DNA of 64,000 nucleotides from JAQBDA01 sp963709875 (GTDB taxonomy: Bacteria; Chloroflexota; Anaerolineae; Anaerolineales; UBA4823), in NCBI GenBank assembly GCA_963709875.1, contig CAVPYB010000005.1, forward strand, positions 124,001 to 188,000. The letters run 5' to 3'. Position numbers and translations under genes: made by a program. A model generated the notes under the pieces. The model made no database searches. It saw nothing but the letters and a program-made list of their open reading frames with translations, and was not told the origin of the DNA. Shown here one piece after another: positions 17,070-26,168 of the stretch (the first letter of the stretch is position 1; each line of letters starts with the position of its first letter).

Positions 17070-17996
17070 CTATCTGCGGTTAAATTCAGGCAGCACTGTG
17101 ATAACGACATTGCCCTTCTTGTGCCCTTTTTCGACGTAGCGGTGAGCGTCGACGATCTGCTCCAGCGGGTAGCTGCGGTCTATGGCTGACTTGATCTTTC
17201 CGGCCTCGACCAGCTCTGTGATGGCGGTCAGGTCCTCCACGCTTTCCTTATAGTCATCTTCGATGCTGACAACCCTACCGCCCGGACGGAGCACACTCTC
17301 GAACTTCGATTTGGAGAGTCCCGAGAGCATCTTACCTGCGGCATCGAAAACGAGATCGTAGCGCTCTGCGCCTTGGGTGATAGCTTCCCGGGTGTAATCG
17401 ATCACACTATCGGCTCCCAGAGCCTGCACCCATTCCAGGTTCGGGGTACTGCACACCCCGGTAACATGAGCGCCATAATATTTTGCGATCTGGACTGCAA
17501 AGATGCCCACGCCCCCAGAAGCGCCAAATATGAGAGCCTTCCCGCCGTTTATGACCTCTCGATTGTCTTGGAGCAAGGCATACGCGGCCAATGCTCCAGA
17601 TGGAATGGCGGCGGCTTCCGCATAGCTCAGGTTAGCCGGTTTAAGCGCCACCACGTCGTCTTCCGGCATGGCTTTGTATTCGGCGTGGGCGCTGAAGGTC
17701 AGGCCGCAGGAGGCGTAAACCTGGTCTCCGGCTTTGAAGCGGGTTACATTTTCACCCATCGCTTCAATCTCCCCGGCAAGCTCCATCCCCAAGATTTTGA
17801 ATTTTTTCGGCCTGAACAGTCCGTTGAACAGCCGCGCCAGGGCCGGGTCGGGTTTGCGCATGCGCCAGTCCCCGGCGCGGACGGTGGAGGCGTGGATCTT
17901 GACCAGGATCTCATTTGCTTTGGGGGTGGGTTTCTCGACTTCTTTGAGCTGCAGGACTTCAGGAGGTCCGTACCGCTCATAAACGGCCGCTTTCAT
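17070..17996 (-). CDS. MDR family NAD(P)-dependent oxidoreductase (MDR 4)
   Basis: 308 residues, slightly short for the family. Conserved blocks: YERYGPPEVLQLKEVEKPTP, LGMELAGEIEAMGENV, nucleotide loop FGASGGVGIFAVQIAK (FGAS in place of the usual NGAS) and YPLEQIVDAHRYVEKGHKKG. No zinc ligands. The ATG has AAAGGAAACCAA upstream. It lies 32 bases after the acyltransferase gene upstream, so the two are probably in one transcript. Confidence 0.89.
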   Translation of the reverse strand: MKAAVYERYGPPEVLQLKEVEKPTPKANEILVKIHASTVRAGDWRMRKPDPALARLFNGLFRPKKFKILGMELAGEIEAMGENVTRFKAGDQVYASCGLTFSAHAEYKAMPEDDVVALKPANLSYAEAAAIPSGALAAYALLQDNREVINGGKALIFGASGGVGIFAVQIAKYYGAHVTGVCSTPNLEWVQALGADSVIDYTREAITQGAERYDLVFDAAGKMLSGLSKSKFESVLRPGGRVVSIEDDYKESVEDLTAITELVEAGKIKSAIDRSYPLEQIVDAHRYVEKGHKKGNVVITVLPEFNRR

Positions 17997-18028
17997 TTGG
18001 TTTCCTTTCTTTTCTACAAGTTCTTCCT

Positions 18029-19459
18029 TCAGGCGGGCTCGAAAAGCGATGCCTGGGGTAGGAATTCCATAGCTTTAGCTTTTATTTCTTCCATCGTGTC
18101 CGCAGCAACCACACCGGAAGCATATTCGAGGGCAAGGCTGAGTTTTCCCGAACACGTCACCGCTCCGAGCACCAGGTTGGCATTCGCCAACGGGATGCCG
18201 CCGCCAGGCTGCATGATCATGCGGTCCAATCCGAGGTTTCCATACGTGGGCGGGAAATCCAGACGACCGAGGTTGGTGACAGCCGTGCCCCAATGTTTCG
18301 TCTCTAACGACTCCAGATTGTCACGCTTCAAGATCCTCCAGACGACATCCTTTTGCTTGCTGAATGTAGATAACTTTTCATATCTGGCTGAAGTCGGGGA
18401 GACAAGCCTGCCCAGCTTCTTGAAATTCATCGCTTCGAAGATGGTCGGGTCCAGGTAGAGCCAGTTGAGCAGATCGCTGAACAGGTTCTTGTTGGTGTAC
18501 CTGGGCTGGATGGTTTTATGAAAGGCGCGGGAGTTCTCCCAGAAACTTTGTCTGGGGTTGTATTTGAATTTCAGCTCGATACCCCCGGCGTACATTCCCA
18601 TCCCTAGCCCGGGCGACCTTGGGAGGCGATCGCGCAAGCTGGCAGCTACCACGATCTTCTCATGGTATGGCTGCTCGCCTTCTACGAGGCTCTGTGCACC
18701 GCAAAAGGCAGCCGTGAGGGCGGAATTCACCGTGACGTTTTCCTGCCTGCAGCGAGCGACCAGGGCGGAGGTCTGCGCCTCGGAGAGCTCGACAGGTATG
18801 ATCGCGTGAGTGAAGTTTTCCCAGTAGGCATTGGCCAGAGCCACGTAGTCCTCATTGTCGAAGGTGAGGCTGTCAGCGACCCACTGGCGGTTCATGCGCT
18901 TGATGAAGAACTTCGCTATGGCAGATTGGGAAATATCGCCGGGGAGATTATCCAGGTCCATGGGTGGTGGGGCCGGCAGCATTTCGACCTTATGCCCGGG
19001 GTCACCGAGATGCTGCATCAGATCGTGGGCCAGATATGCCAGGGACATGCCATCGCAGATGATGTGGTGGCACAGCATGATCAGTTCAGAGAATTCCGGA
19101 GATTGGACAAGGATAAACCGGATGGCAGGACGGGTCTCGAAATCATACGGGATACTGGATGCTTGGGCATGGATTTTGATCCAATCGTCCTTTGATTCTC
19201 GATGGACGATCTCGATAGGGATTTCTCCTACTCCTTCGGTTGTAAACCATTGGTTATGATCTTTATCGTCTACGATTCGTGCTCTGAGCAGAGCATGACG
19301 CTGCTGGGATTTGGCAACCGCATCCTTCAGCATCTCCTCCGAGACATCTCCCTTGATGCGTGCGACCATGGTCACGATGGAGAATGGCGAGCGCGTAAAA
19401 AAGCGCTCGATGGGGGTCAATTTCCTTTCAAAGTCTTTCGCGATTCGTGTGTTATCCAT
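18029..19459 (-). CDS. Condensation-domain-like acyltransferase (PapA/alcohol acetyltransferase type)
   Basis: 476 residues forming a complete stand-alone condensation fold. The active-site motif HHxxxDG appears as CHHIICDGMS near residue 138, with the second histidine as base. The later landmarks of the fold are also visible, including the VVAASLRDRLPRS strand and the LGRLDFPP latch-like segment. By family such enzymes esterify or amidate acyl-CoA or carrier-bound acyl groups, e.g. PapA5 phthiocerol transferases or alcohol acetyltransferases. No NRPS, PKS or carrier protein is nearby, so a small-alcohol or lipid acceptor is more likely. It is embedded among MDR reductases, which could supply the alcohol substrate. 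The ribosome binding site is weak. Confidence 0.8.
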   Translation of the reverse strand: MDNTRIAKDFERKLTPIERFFTRSPFSIVTMVARIKGDVSEEMLKDAVAKSQQRHALLRARIVDDKDHNQWFTTEGVGEIPIEIVHRESKDDWIKIHAQASSIPYDFETRPAIRFILVQSPEFSELIMLCHHIICDGMSLAYLAHDLMQHLGDPGHKVEMLPAPPPMDLDNLPGDISQSAIAKFFIKRMNRQWVADSLTFDNEDYVALANAYWENFTHAIIPVELSEAQTSALVARCRQENVTVNSALTAAFCGAQSLVEGEQPYHEKIVVAASLRDRLPRSPGLGMGMYAGGIELKFKYNPRQSFWENSRAFHKTIQPRYTNKNLFSDLLNWLYLDPTIFEAMNFKKLGRLVSPTSARYEKLSTFSKQKDVVWRILKRDNLESLETKHWGTAVTNLGRLDFPPTYGNLGLDRMIMQPGGGIPLANANLVLGAVTCSGKLSLALEYASGVVAADTMEEIKAKAMEFLPQASLFEPA

Positions 19460-19491
19460 AAATCGATCTATTCCATGTCAGAATTCCTGGC

Positions 19492-19857
19492 TCAGACCCA
19501 ATTCCATGCATACCAGACGGTCAGCACATTGAAGACTAGCCCGACGACGTTCAAAAACTTGTCATAAGCGGAAGGGTATGTCGGTAATCCGATGATATTT
19601 ATCACAAAAAAGACTACGGCTACGATGATGTTTGCCCAGCGATTCACAGGATTCGGCAGCGTCAGGGACAGAAATATCATGGCAATGGGGATCACGAACA
19701 GAATCGCCATCCCTAAGAACATCGTCCGGGATACTTGCATGCCTCCCATTACTCCTGCTTGAAAGTCGCCGCTGAATATCCGCAACACGTCCCCAAGAAG
19801 GTAGATTAACATCAGCCCTACCCATAATGCTGATAGCTTTATCTGGATATCTTGCAT
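19492..19857 (-). CDS. DUF6326-like four-helix membrane protein (copy 2)
   Basis: 121 residues, same length as copy 1 at 14494-14859. LSALWVGLMLIYLLGDVLRI, RWANIIVAVVFFVINIIGLP and VFNVLTVWYAWNWV align to it throughout. It lies 32 bases upstream of the acyltransferase. Each DUF6326 copy precedes enzyme genes of the cluster, so a block including this gene seems to have been duplicated. Function unknown. Confidence 0.78.
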   Translation of the reverse strand: MQDIQIKLSALWVGLMLIYLLGDVLRIFSGDFQAGVMGGMQVSRTMFLGMAILFVIPIAMIFLSLTLPNPVNRWANIIVAVVFFVINIIGLPTYPSAYDKFLNVVGLVFNVLTVWYAWNWV

Positions 19858-19912
19858 AATACAATTTTCTCAAATTGAGCTATAGCGGTGCAAATTCATT
19901 GTCCTGGACAGG

Positions 19913-20040
19913 CTACTTCCAGGCATTCCAAACAATTAATGCCATAAGCACAGCTTCTGTAGCCACCTGAAACACATATCGGGGGGACAAATTTCCTGCA
20001 AAGAAAGTAGCTCCCTTGCTGTACTCTTGCTTGTATCCAT
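19913..20040 (-). pseudogene. Possible remnant of a third small membrane protein
   Basis: A short frame ends VFQVATEAVLMALIVWNAWK, resembling the last helix and WYAW terminus of the two DUF6326-like proteins. It has no plausible start of its own and, extended upstream, would run into the MDR 5 gene. Preceding residues are KQEYSKGATFFAGNLSPR. Best read as a degraded leftover; it might instead be chance. Confidence 0.3.
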
Positions 20041-20069
20041 GGCCAGATTCCTTACAGTCTTGCTGCTTA

Positions 20070-21041
20070 TTATTGGCTGTTATCAGCAATAGATATGACA
20101 ACTTTTCCGCTGGCGTGTCCCTTACCGGCATAGCTCATCGCCTCAGGGGTCTCACTCAGCGGGTAGGTCCTGTCGATGACCGGTATGACCTTCACGGCTT
20201 CGATGAGCTCCTTGAGAGCTTCCAGGTCTTCGGTTTTCGGCATCGACACGAAAGGGGCGCCCTGCTGGCGGATGAATAGGGACGCAGCGAAGGCTTTGAT
20301 CACGTAGCTAATACCGCTGTGACCGCTGTTGGGGATGTGCTTTCCTTCGGGGGCGAGAACGCCTCTGCAAGCCGAGAGCGGGTGGTTGCCTACCTGGTCG
20401 AGGATGAGGTCATAGCGCCGGCTGCCCTTGGTGAAGTCCTCTTTGGTATAGTCGATGACGTGATCGGCGCTGAGCGAGCGTACCAATTCGACATTCCTGG
20501 TACTGCAGACGGCGGTCACTTCGGCGCCCAGGGCTTTGGCGATCTGCACGGCAAAGGTGCCCACACCGCCTGAAGAGCCATTGATCAGCACCTTCTGCCC
20601 AGGCTGCACTTTGCCAGCGTCACGCAGCCCGTGCAGGGCGGCCAGGGCGGAGACCGGTACGGCAGCCGCCTGCTCGAAGGAGAGGTTGCCCGGCTTGAGC
20701 ACGAACTTGCTCTCCTCTCCACAAACGTACTCCGCGCAGGTACCGTTGCACTCGCCGAAGACTGCATCACCGGGCTTGAAGCGCGTCACGCCGCTCCCGA
20801 TCGCCTCGACAGTCCCTGCCACATCGTACCCCGGCACGTAATTCTGCTTTGGATTGGGGAAGCCGATCGAAAAACGCGCTACGAAGGGCGAGCCGCGCAC
20901 GCCAAAGTAGTCGCCTGCCGCGATGGAGGCAAAGTGAACGCGCACCAAAACATCGTTCTCCTTTACCGGCGGCACATCGATATCTTTGAGGACGAGCACT
21001 TCCTGCGGTGTGCCGTATGCTGTCTGGACGATTGCTTTCAT
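20070..21041 (-). CDS. MDR family NAD(P)-dependent oxidoreductase (MDR 5)
   Basis: 323 residues. GroES-like N-terminus (QTAYGTPQEVLVLKDIDVPP), PGYDVAGTVEAIGSGV, nucleotide loop NGSSGGVGTFAVQIAK and the terminal YPLSETPEAMSYAGKGHASG, which differs from the HRYV consensus of MDR 1, 3 and 4. No zinc cysteines. ATG with AAGGAGAACCCCAG. It is probably the first gene of the minus-strand MDR cluster: a 258-base gap with no gene lies upstream. Confidence 0.9.
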   Translation of the reverse strand: MKAIVQTAYGTPQEVLVLKDIDVPPVKENDVLVRVHFASIAAGDYFGVRGSPFVARFSIGFPNPKQNYVPGYDVAGTVEAIGSGVTRFKPGDAVFGECNGTCAEYVCGEESKFVLKPGNLSFEQAAAVPVSALAALHGLRDAGKVQPGQKVLINGSSGGVGTFAVQIAKALGAEVTAVCSTRNVELVRSLSADHVIDYTKEDFTKGSRRYDLILDQVGNHPLSACRGVLAPEGKHIPNSGHSGISYVIKAFAASLFIRQQGAPFVSMPKTEDLEALKELIEAVKVIPVIDRTYPLSETPEAMSYAGKGHASGKVVISIADNSQ

Positions 21042-21299
21042 CTGGGGTTCTCCTTATGTTGGTTGAAAAGATCGATACCATATCGTTCTACGTAATTGTA
21101 CAGTCGATTGTTGCGAAATCCAGCACTGCAGTCTATGCTCAGGTTATCACCTGGACACCCCAGCTCGAACGGATATCGTTCCAGGCATATAAGTGCGGCC
21201 TTTTGCAACGCCGCCGGACTTTAGATACGCCCTCTCCCCGGACCTCGATCTCGTCGAGATTGTGAGCATTATTTGAAGAAAATCTCTTCTCATGCCGCC

Positions 21300-22442
21300 T
21301 TACTCCCCCGGCAAGGAGTTAACGAACTCACTCACCATAGTAATAATCGCTTTCTCGTTTTTCCATGATTGGTCATTGTGTTCCATCCAGAACGGGTAAG
21401 AGGTCGTTACGATGACCGTATCGAGCTCATCCACGAGCACAATCAGCTGTCCTCCATGTCCCCAGGCGAAGTTGACATTGTGCTCGCCCGCACTCGCGGA
21501 CCACCATTGATATCCGTACCCGATATCGTGAAAATACCCCACCTTTTTTACAAAGGCTTCGTTCACCGAATAGGTTTGAAGCGAATCGTGGACCCAATTC
21601 GTTGGAACGACCTGTTTGCTCTTGTACATACCATCGTTGAGATATAACAGGCCGAATTTAGCTGCATCGCGTGGTGTGAGGTGCAGGTCGCCGCAGCCGT
21701 TATTATGACCCTCTGCGTCCTGACCCCATTCCCCTGGGCTGATCTCAAGCGCTGAAAATAAATGTTCCTCAGCGTAAGCCTTGAGATTCATTCCGCACGC
21801 CCTGTCGACGATAATACCCAGCCAGTTGGATGTCAGATTGCTGTAATGGAACCTTGTTCCCGGATCGCTGACGAGTGGAAATTCTTCAATGAGACGTGGA
21901 TAGCGACCTGATAGGAGGCCATCCCAGAGAGCCTGATGATCCTCCTCCATTGGGTATCCGGCGCGCATCTCAAGCATGTTTCGTATCGTTATCTCCAATT
22001 TCCTCGGGTCGCTAACTTTGCCTGCTACCTCCGGGAAGAAATCCAGCATCTTCTGATCCACGCTCGACAGGCAGCCCTGCTCAAGCGCAATCCCGACCAG
22101 TGCCGAGGTGTAGCTCTTTGTCACCGACTGCAACCTGTCTTTCTGATCAACCGATCCTTTGTTGAAGTAATTCTCCGCTATCAAGTATCCGTTCTTGATC
22201 ACCAGCAGGCTGTAGATGGTTTCCAATTCAGCCGCATTGTGATACATCTCCGCCACAAGCAAAGGATCCAACCCCTGCTCTGCGGGCGTCGAGACCGGCC
22301 AGTCGTCGCGGACCAGCGGGGTGTAATCAACCGAGCGTAGGTCGGCAGCCGACGGGGCGCACCCAGCGAGCAGTGCCAGCAGCAGGCAGGTGATTGCCAG
22401 GAGAGTGCGCTTCTGCTTCTTCAGGGGCATGGTTTTATTCAC
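21300..22442 (-). CDS. Serine hydrolase, class C beta-lactamase fold, lipoprotein
   Basis: 380 residues with a type II signal peptide (LLALLAGC, Cys28). The beta-lactamase/DD-peptidase motifs are present in order: SVTK at 106-109 with the nucleophile Ser106, YSN at 200-202, and HGG near 329. The protein is therefore an extracytoplasmic esterase or peptidase of the AmpC/EstB type; its real substrate is unknown and resistance should not be assumed. It starts at a GTG overlapping the stop of the upstream acyltransferase (GTGA); an ATG four codons on is an alternative. The pairing suggests joint action on cell-surface ester groups. Confidence 0.9.
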   Translation of the reverse strand: MNKTMPLKKQKRTLLAITCLLLALLAGCAPSAADLRSVDYTPLVRDDWPVSTPAEQGLDPLLVAEMYHNAAELETIYSLLVIKNGYLIAENYFNKGSVDQKDRLQSVTKSYTSALVGIALEQGCLSSVDQKMLDFFPEVAGKVSDPRKLEITIRNMLEMRAGYPMEEDHQALWDGLLSGRYPRLIEEFPLVSDPGTRFHYSNLTSNWLGIIVDRACGMNLKAYAEEHLFSALEISPGEWGQDAEGHNNGCGDLHLTPRDAAKFGLLYLNDGMYKSKQVVPTNWVHDSLQTYSVNEAFVKKVGYFHDIGYGYQWWSASAGEHNVNFAWGHGGQLIVLVDELDTVIVTTSYPFWMEHNDQSWKNEKAIITMVSEFVNSLPGE

Positions 22443-23632
22443 AGCACCCGCGATACACCGGGTATCTTGCGCAGCAGGAAGGCAAGGGCGAAGCAGACCG
22501 GGACGACGACCACCGATAGAAGGACGAACATGAGCAGGGCGGGCAGCTCAACTCCCTTCAGCCCGATGGCGATGAACACGATCACCGGGATATGGATCAG
22601 ATATACGGCATAGCTCTGCTGGGTGAGGAAGCTGCCCAGGCTGCTGTCGCCATCGAAATAGCGGCGGAAGAATGTCAGCGCAGCCAGGGTCATGCCGACG
22701 GCGAAGATGCTGTCCCAGAGGGCATATACACCCGACTGCCAGGAGCCGCTGCCCAAGAAGGGCGCCGGGTCGGCGAGCTCCAACGAGAACAACTGACCGC
22801 TCAAACCAAAGGGGAACAGGATAACAGTCGCCACCAGGGCGGTCACAAACCCTGCCGCGCCCATCGAAGCGGGGATGGTGCGCAGCCAGTCCCTGCGGCT
22901 GGCGACGATGCCCAGGATGAAGAAGCTCAGGTACTGCGGCAGGTATGCCAGGGTGGGGAAGTCGAGGATCTCCCTGCCCAGCGGGATGATATAGCGCAGG
23001 AGATAAGTGACCAGCGCCAGGGCAAGGGTGAAGATGATCACCCAAAAATAACCGGGGGGCGAAGATTCACCTATGGGAGCCGCTTCCCGGCTGCGGGTCA
23101 GCCTGCGCCAGAGGGCATAGCCGAAGTCGAAGATGAGCAGCAGGGCGACGAACCACATCGGTCCCAGACCCAGCAGGAACGGATAGGCAAACACGCTCAG
23201 CGGGTCGGTTATCCCGGTCAGCTCGGGCGGCATCTGCCAGTAGCCGATGGATGAAAGCGGGGACAGGACGAAGTAGAAGACGAGCAGCGGGATGCCCAGG
23301 CGCACCAGGCGGCCTTTGAGGAATGATCCCGCTCCTTTGCGTTCGTATGATCCGGGTGTGAAGTAGCCGGCGATCAGGAACAGCGCCCCCATGAACCAGC
23401 CCTGGTTGAAGAGGGCGAAAGCCAGCAGCACGATGTAAGCCAACGGTTCGGTGAAGGGCGGCTCGACATAATAGAACGGCGCGCCCGCACCATATACTAA
23501 GGCTGCATGGTGCAGCACGACCAGGATCACCAGAGCGGAGCGCAGGTGATCAGCGAAAAACTGGCGTGAGGGCTGATTGGCAGCCAGTTGGACAGGTAAT
23601 TCTTTTGCCGGTAGTGAAGCGTGCTGTTCCAT
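22439..23632 (-). CDS. Acyltransferase 3 family membrane protein (OafA-like)
   Basis: About 397 residues from the ATG after GGGAGGGATTTC. Some ten membrane helices, with the first carrying the family signature HLRSALVILVVLHHAALVYG (catalytic histidine pair). FFILGIVASRRDWL and the late SYAVYLIHIPVIVF also match. Such proteins transfer acyl groups to sugars of the envelope or exopolysaccharide. It overlaps the serine hydrolase by 4 bases, an arrangement consistent with adding and removing acyl groups on one surface polymer, which is inference. Confidence 0.9.
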   Translation of the reverse strand: MEQHASLPAKELPVQLAANQPSRQFFADHLRSALVILVVLHHAALVYGAGAPFYYVEPPFTEPLAYIVLLAFALFNQGWFMGALFLIAGYFTPGSYERKGAGSFLKGRLVRLGIPLLVFYFVLSPLSSIGYWQMPPELTGITDPLSVFAYPFLLGLGPMWFVALLLIFDFGYALWRRLTRSREAAPIGESSPPGYFWVIIFTLALALVTYLLRYIIPLGREILDFPTLAYLPQYLSFFILGIVASRRDWLRTIPASMGAAGFVTALVATVILFPFGLSGQLFSLELADPAPFLGSGSWQSGVYALWDSIFAVGMTLAALTFFRRYFDGDSSLGSFLTQQSYAVYLIHIPVIVFIAIGLKGVELPALLMFVLLSVVVVPVCFALAFLLRKIPGVSRVL

Positions 23633-24038
23633 GAAATCCCTCCCACTATTCAATTAATAATGCTGTACTTTGCTCCCTCGATGCTCTATGGCTGGCGTAT
23701 CCGCCTCAACGACGAGTGGTAGGGCAGCCCCCCTGCCCATACCAACAATGTTTGTGTAAAAAATATACCATAGCTCTATCGGGCGACCATTTTAGATGAC
23801 GAATTCGCAGCCATCAGTCGTATACCTATGATACAGGTTTATCTGATGGATTGCACCAGTCAGGCGTTTAATCTGCGACCTAACCATTCGTATAGTTATG
23901 CGGAGGAGACAGCGTCTGAAATTATTGACAGCGGGAGCGATTCAGGTATATATTGGAAGTGGTGGGGAAGGCGAAAAATTCTTTACCGGTACATCCGCCT
24001 GCGCCGAATTTTCCATAGTCAATATCAAGGGAGGGGTC
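23633..24038. other. Divergent intergenic region, no gene seen
   Basis: This 406-base gap separates the acyltransferase from the secreted propeller gene. It holds a short hairpin GGGCAG/CTGCCC (23722-23738) and AT-rich patches able to host two promoters, e.g. TTGTGTAAAAAATATACC near 23751-23770. An open frame reads through its right part into the secreted protein but lacks a ribosome binding site. Confidence 0.5.
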
Positions 24039-25343
24039 ATGGACAGGAGATCTGTAGCCGGCAGAACTATGGCTTACTTTTTACTGTTTGTCGTCACAGC
24101 GCTTCCAGCGGGGGGGGCCGACGGACAAGGCGCTGAGAGTCTGGGCCCAGCAGGAGGGCAGCTCAGTCCGGCGGCGGTCAGCAGCAGCGTGCCATTCACC
24201 AGCCCGCCGTTCATGATCAGCGAGCGACCCAGCTACAAATCGCAGCCGGCGATCACATACAACCACATCGACCGGGAGTTCCTGGTGGTGTGGGCGAATT
24301 ATTGGGACAATGTCGGCTGGGATGTTTACGCCCAACGAATATCCCGCGATGGCAAGCTGTTGAGCTGGTTCTACGTTGGGGATGGGCTGTACCCAGACGT
24401 AGCTTACAACCCGGTCAATAACAGCTACCTGGTGGTATACGAACGGAATAAAATAATCTACGCCCGGCGGGTGACCTACCAGGGACCGCTGGGAGCGGAA
24501 TTCCCGGTGGCAGCCAGCGGTTATCGCAATGAATACCCCCAGGTGTCCTACAACAAGCATCCGAACTACCAGGATTTTATGGTAGTGTGGGAGTTCGACT
24601 ACCAGCTATCCATCCCTCCAATCTACGGCATCCAGGCACAGCGCGTCGCTGGGTTACCCCAAGGAGGGCCAGGCGGCAGCGAGCTGATCGGTGCGACTCT
24701 GGATGTCAGCAATTCTCCCCAATACAGCGGTATGCCGGATATCGCCTATAACCTCAACCGCAACGAGTACCTGGTGGTTTACGAGAAGGGGACAACGCCC
24801 AATTACGATGTATTCGGCAGGCGCATCACCGGCGGGGGAGTGCTGTTACCGGAGAACCCCATCGATACTTCCGCCAACCAGCAGCGCTACCCAAAAGTGG
24901 CGGCATATTCTCCCGACCATACCAACCCGTACCTGGTCGTGTTCTTTGATGCCTGGAACGATCCCTCCGGCGACGTGCGCGGTTATCTGGTCAATGGAGA
25001 TGGGAACCCAGTGCTGCTGGTCAATATCGCTACGGCACCCGGCATCCGGGAGGAATATGTGGATATTGCCAGCAGCGAGGAGATGGGCGGTTATACTACG
25101 GCCTGGTTGAAGACAGATGGGGATACGCACATCTGGATGCGGCGGATCGACCATGCTGGCGGCTTAGGACCTGTGCAGCAGGTGAACGAGCCTGCCAACC
25201 CGGTCAACCTGCCCGAACAAGCGCTTGCCATGGGGAGCCCGCTGACGCTGATTGCCTGGGAGTACACCGTGCCGCAAGGTCGGGACCTGGCGGGGCGGTT
25301 GGCCGGCTACCGGGTTAACCTGCCGGTAGTCATCCGGCGTTAG
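24039..25343 (+). CDS. Secreted beta-propeller-like repeat protein
   Basis: 434 residues from the ATG after AAGGGAGGGG. A Sec signal peptide (MAYFLLFVVTALPAGGADG region) is followed by a low-complexity linker. Five to six repeats then carry the pattern P-D/Q-V-x-Y-N-x-x-x-N-x-Y-L-V-V-Y/W-E, as in VAYNPVNNSYLVVYE and IAYNLNRNEYLVVYE. These suggest a propeller of about 50-residue blades. It ends YRVNLPVVIRR, a short hydrophobic-basic tail shared in style with the ELWxxDG protein (RVYLPVMPEN). No enzymatic residues are recognised. Its 3' end overlaps the convergent methyltransferase by 14 bases. Confidence 0.82.
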   Translation: MDRRSVAGRTMAYFLLFVVTALPAGGADGQGAESLGPAGGQLSPAAVSSSVPFTSPPFMISERPSYKSQPAITYNHIDREFLVVWANYWDNVGWDVYAQRISRDGKLLSWFYVGDGLYPDVAYNPVNNSYLVVYERNKIIYARRVTYQGPLGAEFPVAASGYRNEYPQVSYNKHPNYQDFMVVWEFDYQLSIPPIYGIQAQRVAGLPQGGPGGSELIGATLDVSNSPQYSGMPDIAYNLNRNEYLVVYEKGTTPNYDVFGRRITGGGVLLPENPIDTSANQQRYPKVAAYSPDHTNPYLVVFFDAWNDPSGDVRGYLVNGDGNPVLLVNIATAPGIREEYVDIASSEEMGGYTTAWLKTDGDTHIWMRRIDHAGGLGPVQQVNEPANPVNLPEQALAMGSPLTLIAWEYTVPQGRDLAGRLAGYRVNLPVVIRR

Positions 25344-26127
25344 GAGAGGGCAGCTTCCTCCCTACATACATTCCATACCCAAAATATTCGGTGATATTCT
25401 CAGGCGTGATGCCAGCCTGGCGCACTTCTTTGACGAACTGCCGGTAGTTTGGGCTGCGGGTATACAGATTCAGCGTCCTGGTTATGATGCGCAGCAAACC
25501 CCCCACGCCGTAGCGCTGCATGATCCCCCTGGATTCATCCGAGACGCTGATCTCTGAGACGCGCACGACGATGTCCTGCAAGCCTGCCGCTTGCAGCAGT
25601 CCCGTCCACTCTTCAGCAGTCAATGGTTTAACAGTCGCGCCCAGATCCTGGGAAGCCCAGGCGATTATCTCCGGCGGGGGCGGTACCTTCAGCCAGGTCG
25701 ATTCGTTCAGCCCTACGTAGCCGCCAGGCTTCGTGACCCTGGCATACTCGCTGACCGCCCGCTGTTTGTCTGCGGGAAAAGCAGTCACCGATTCGGTGAT
25801 GACGGCCTCGAAGAGCTCTGCCTCGAAAGGAAGTTCCTGTGCATCTGCCACGCGGAATTCAGTTTGATCAGCAACACCCTCTCGCTGCGCCCTTTCCTTC
25901 GAGCGCTCGATCATGCCGGGGTGGATATCCACACCGACCACCCGGCAGCCGTACTTCTTTGTAAGGTAGCAAGGCGTTGCTCCGACACCACAGCCCACAT
26001 CCAGGACGTAGCTGCCCGCACTGATGGCGCACAACCTGACCATCTCATCGGTAGCAGCCATGCCGCCCAAGTGCTTGGTCAGACCCACCTCAGCCGCATA
26101 ATCGAAGAACTGCTCCTTGGCACTCAT
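25330..26127 (-). CDS. Class I SAM-dependent methyltransferase
   Basis: 265 residues. SAM-binding motif I is VLDVGCGVGATPCYL (around 41-55), motif II acidic residue is in VVGVDIHPGMIERS, and FRVADAQELPFEAELFEAV and RVTKPGGYVGLNE follow as in UbiE/sterol-methyltransferase-like enzymes. The N-terminal FFDYAAEVGLTKHLGG helix is common in the SAM-dependent methyltransferase group acting on small molecules. The C-terminal extension (GLLRIITRTLNLYTRSPNY) may form the acceptor pocket. Monocistronic by position. Start ATG after GAGGTGTACC. Confidence 0.9.
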   Translation of the reverse strand: MSAKEQFFDYAAEVGLTKHLGGMAATDEMVRLCAISAGSYVLDVGCGVGATPCYLTKKYGCRVVGVDIHPGMIERSKERAQREGVADQTEFRVADAQELPFEAELFEAVITESVTAFPADKQRAVSEYARVTKPGGYVGLNESTWLKVPPPPEIIAWASQDLGATVKPLTAEEWTGLLQAAGLQDIVVRVSEISVSDESRGIMQRYGVGGLLRIITRTLNLYTRSPNYRQFVKEVRQAGITPENITEYFGYGMYVGRKLPSPNAG

Positions 26128-26168
26128 TGGTACACCTCACGGCGAAATGTACTTGTGAACAGGTAGAC

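Noticed and set aside
14903..21041. The MDR genes considered as zinc alcohol dehydrogenases
   Set aside because: Catalytic Cys, His-Glu and the four structural cysteines, which are present in the protein at 56362-57399, are missing from all five.
21300..22442. Serine hydrolase considered as an antibiotic-resistance beta-lactamase
   Set aside because: Class C fold motifs are shared with esterases and peptidases; no evidence of resistance function in context.
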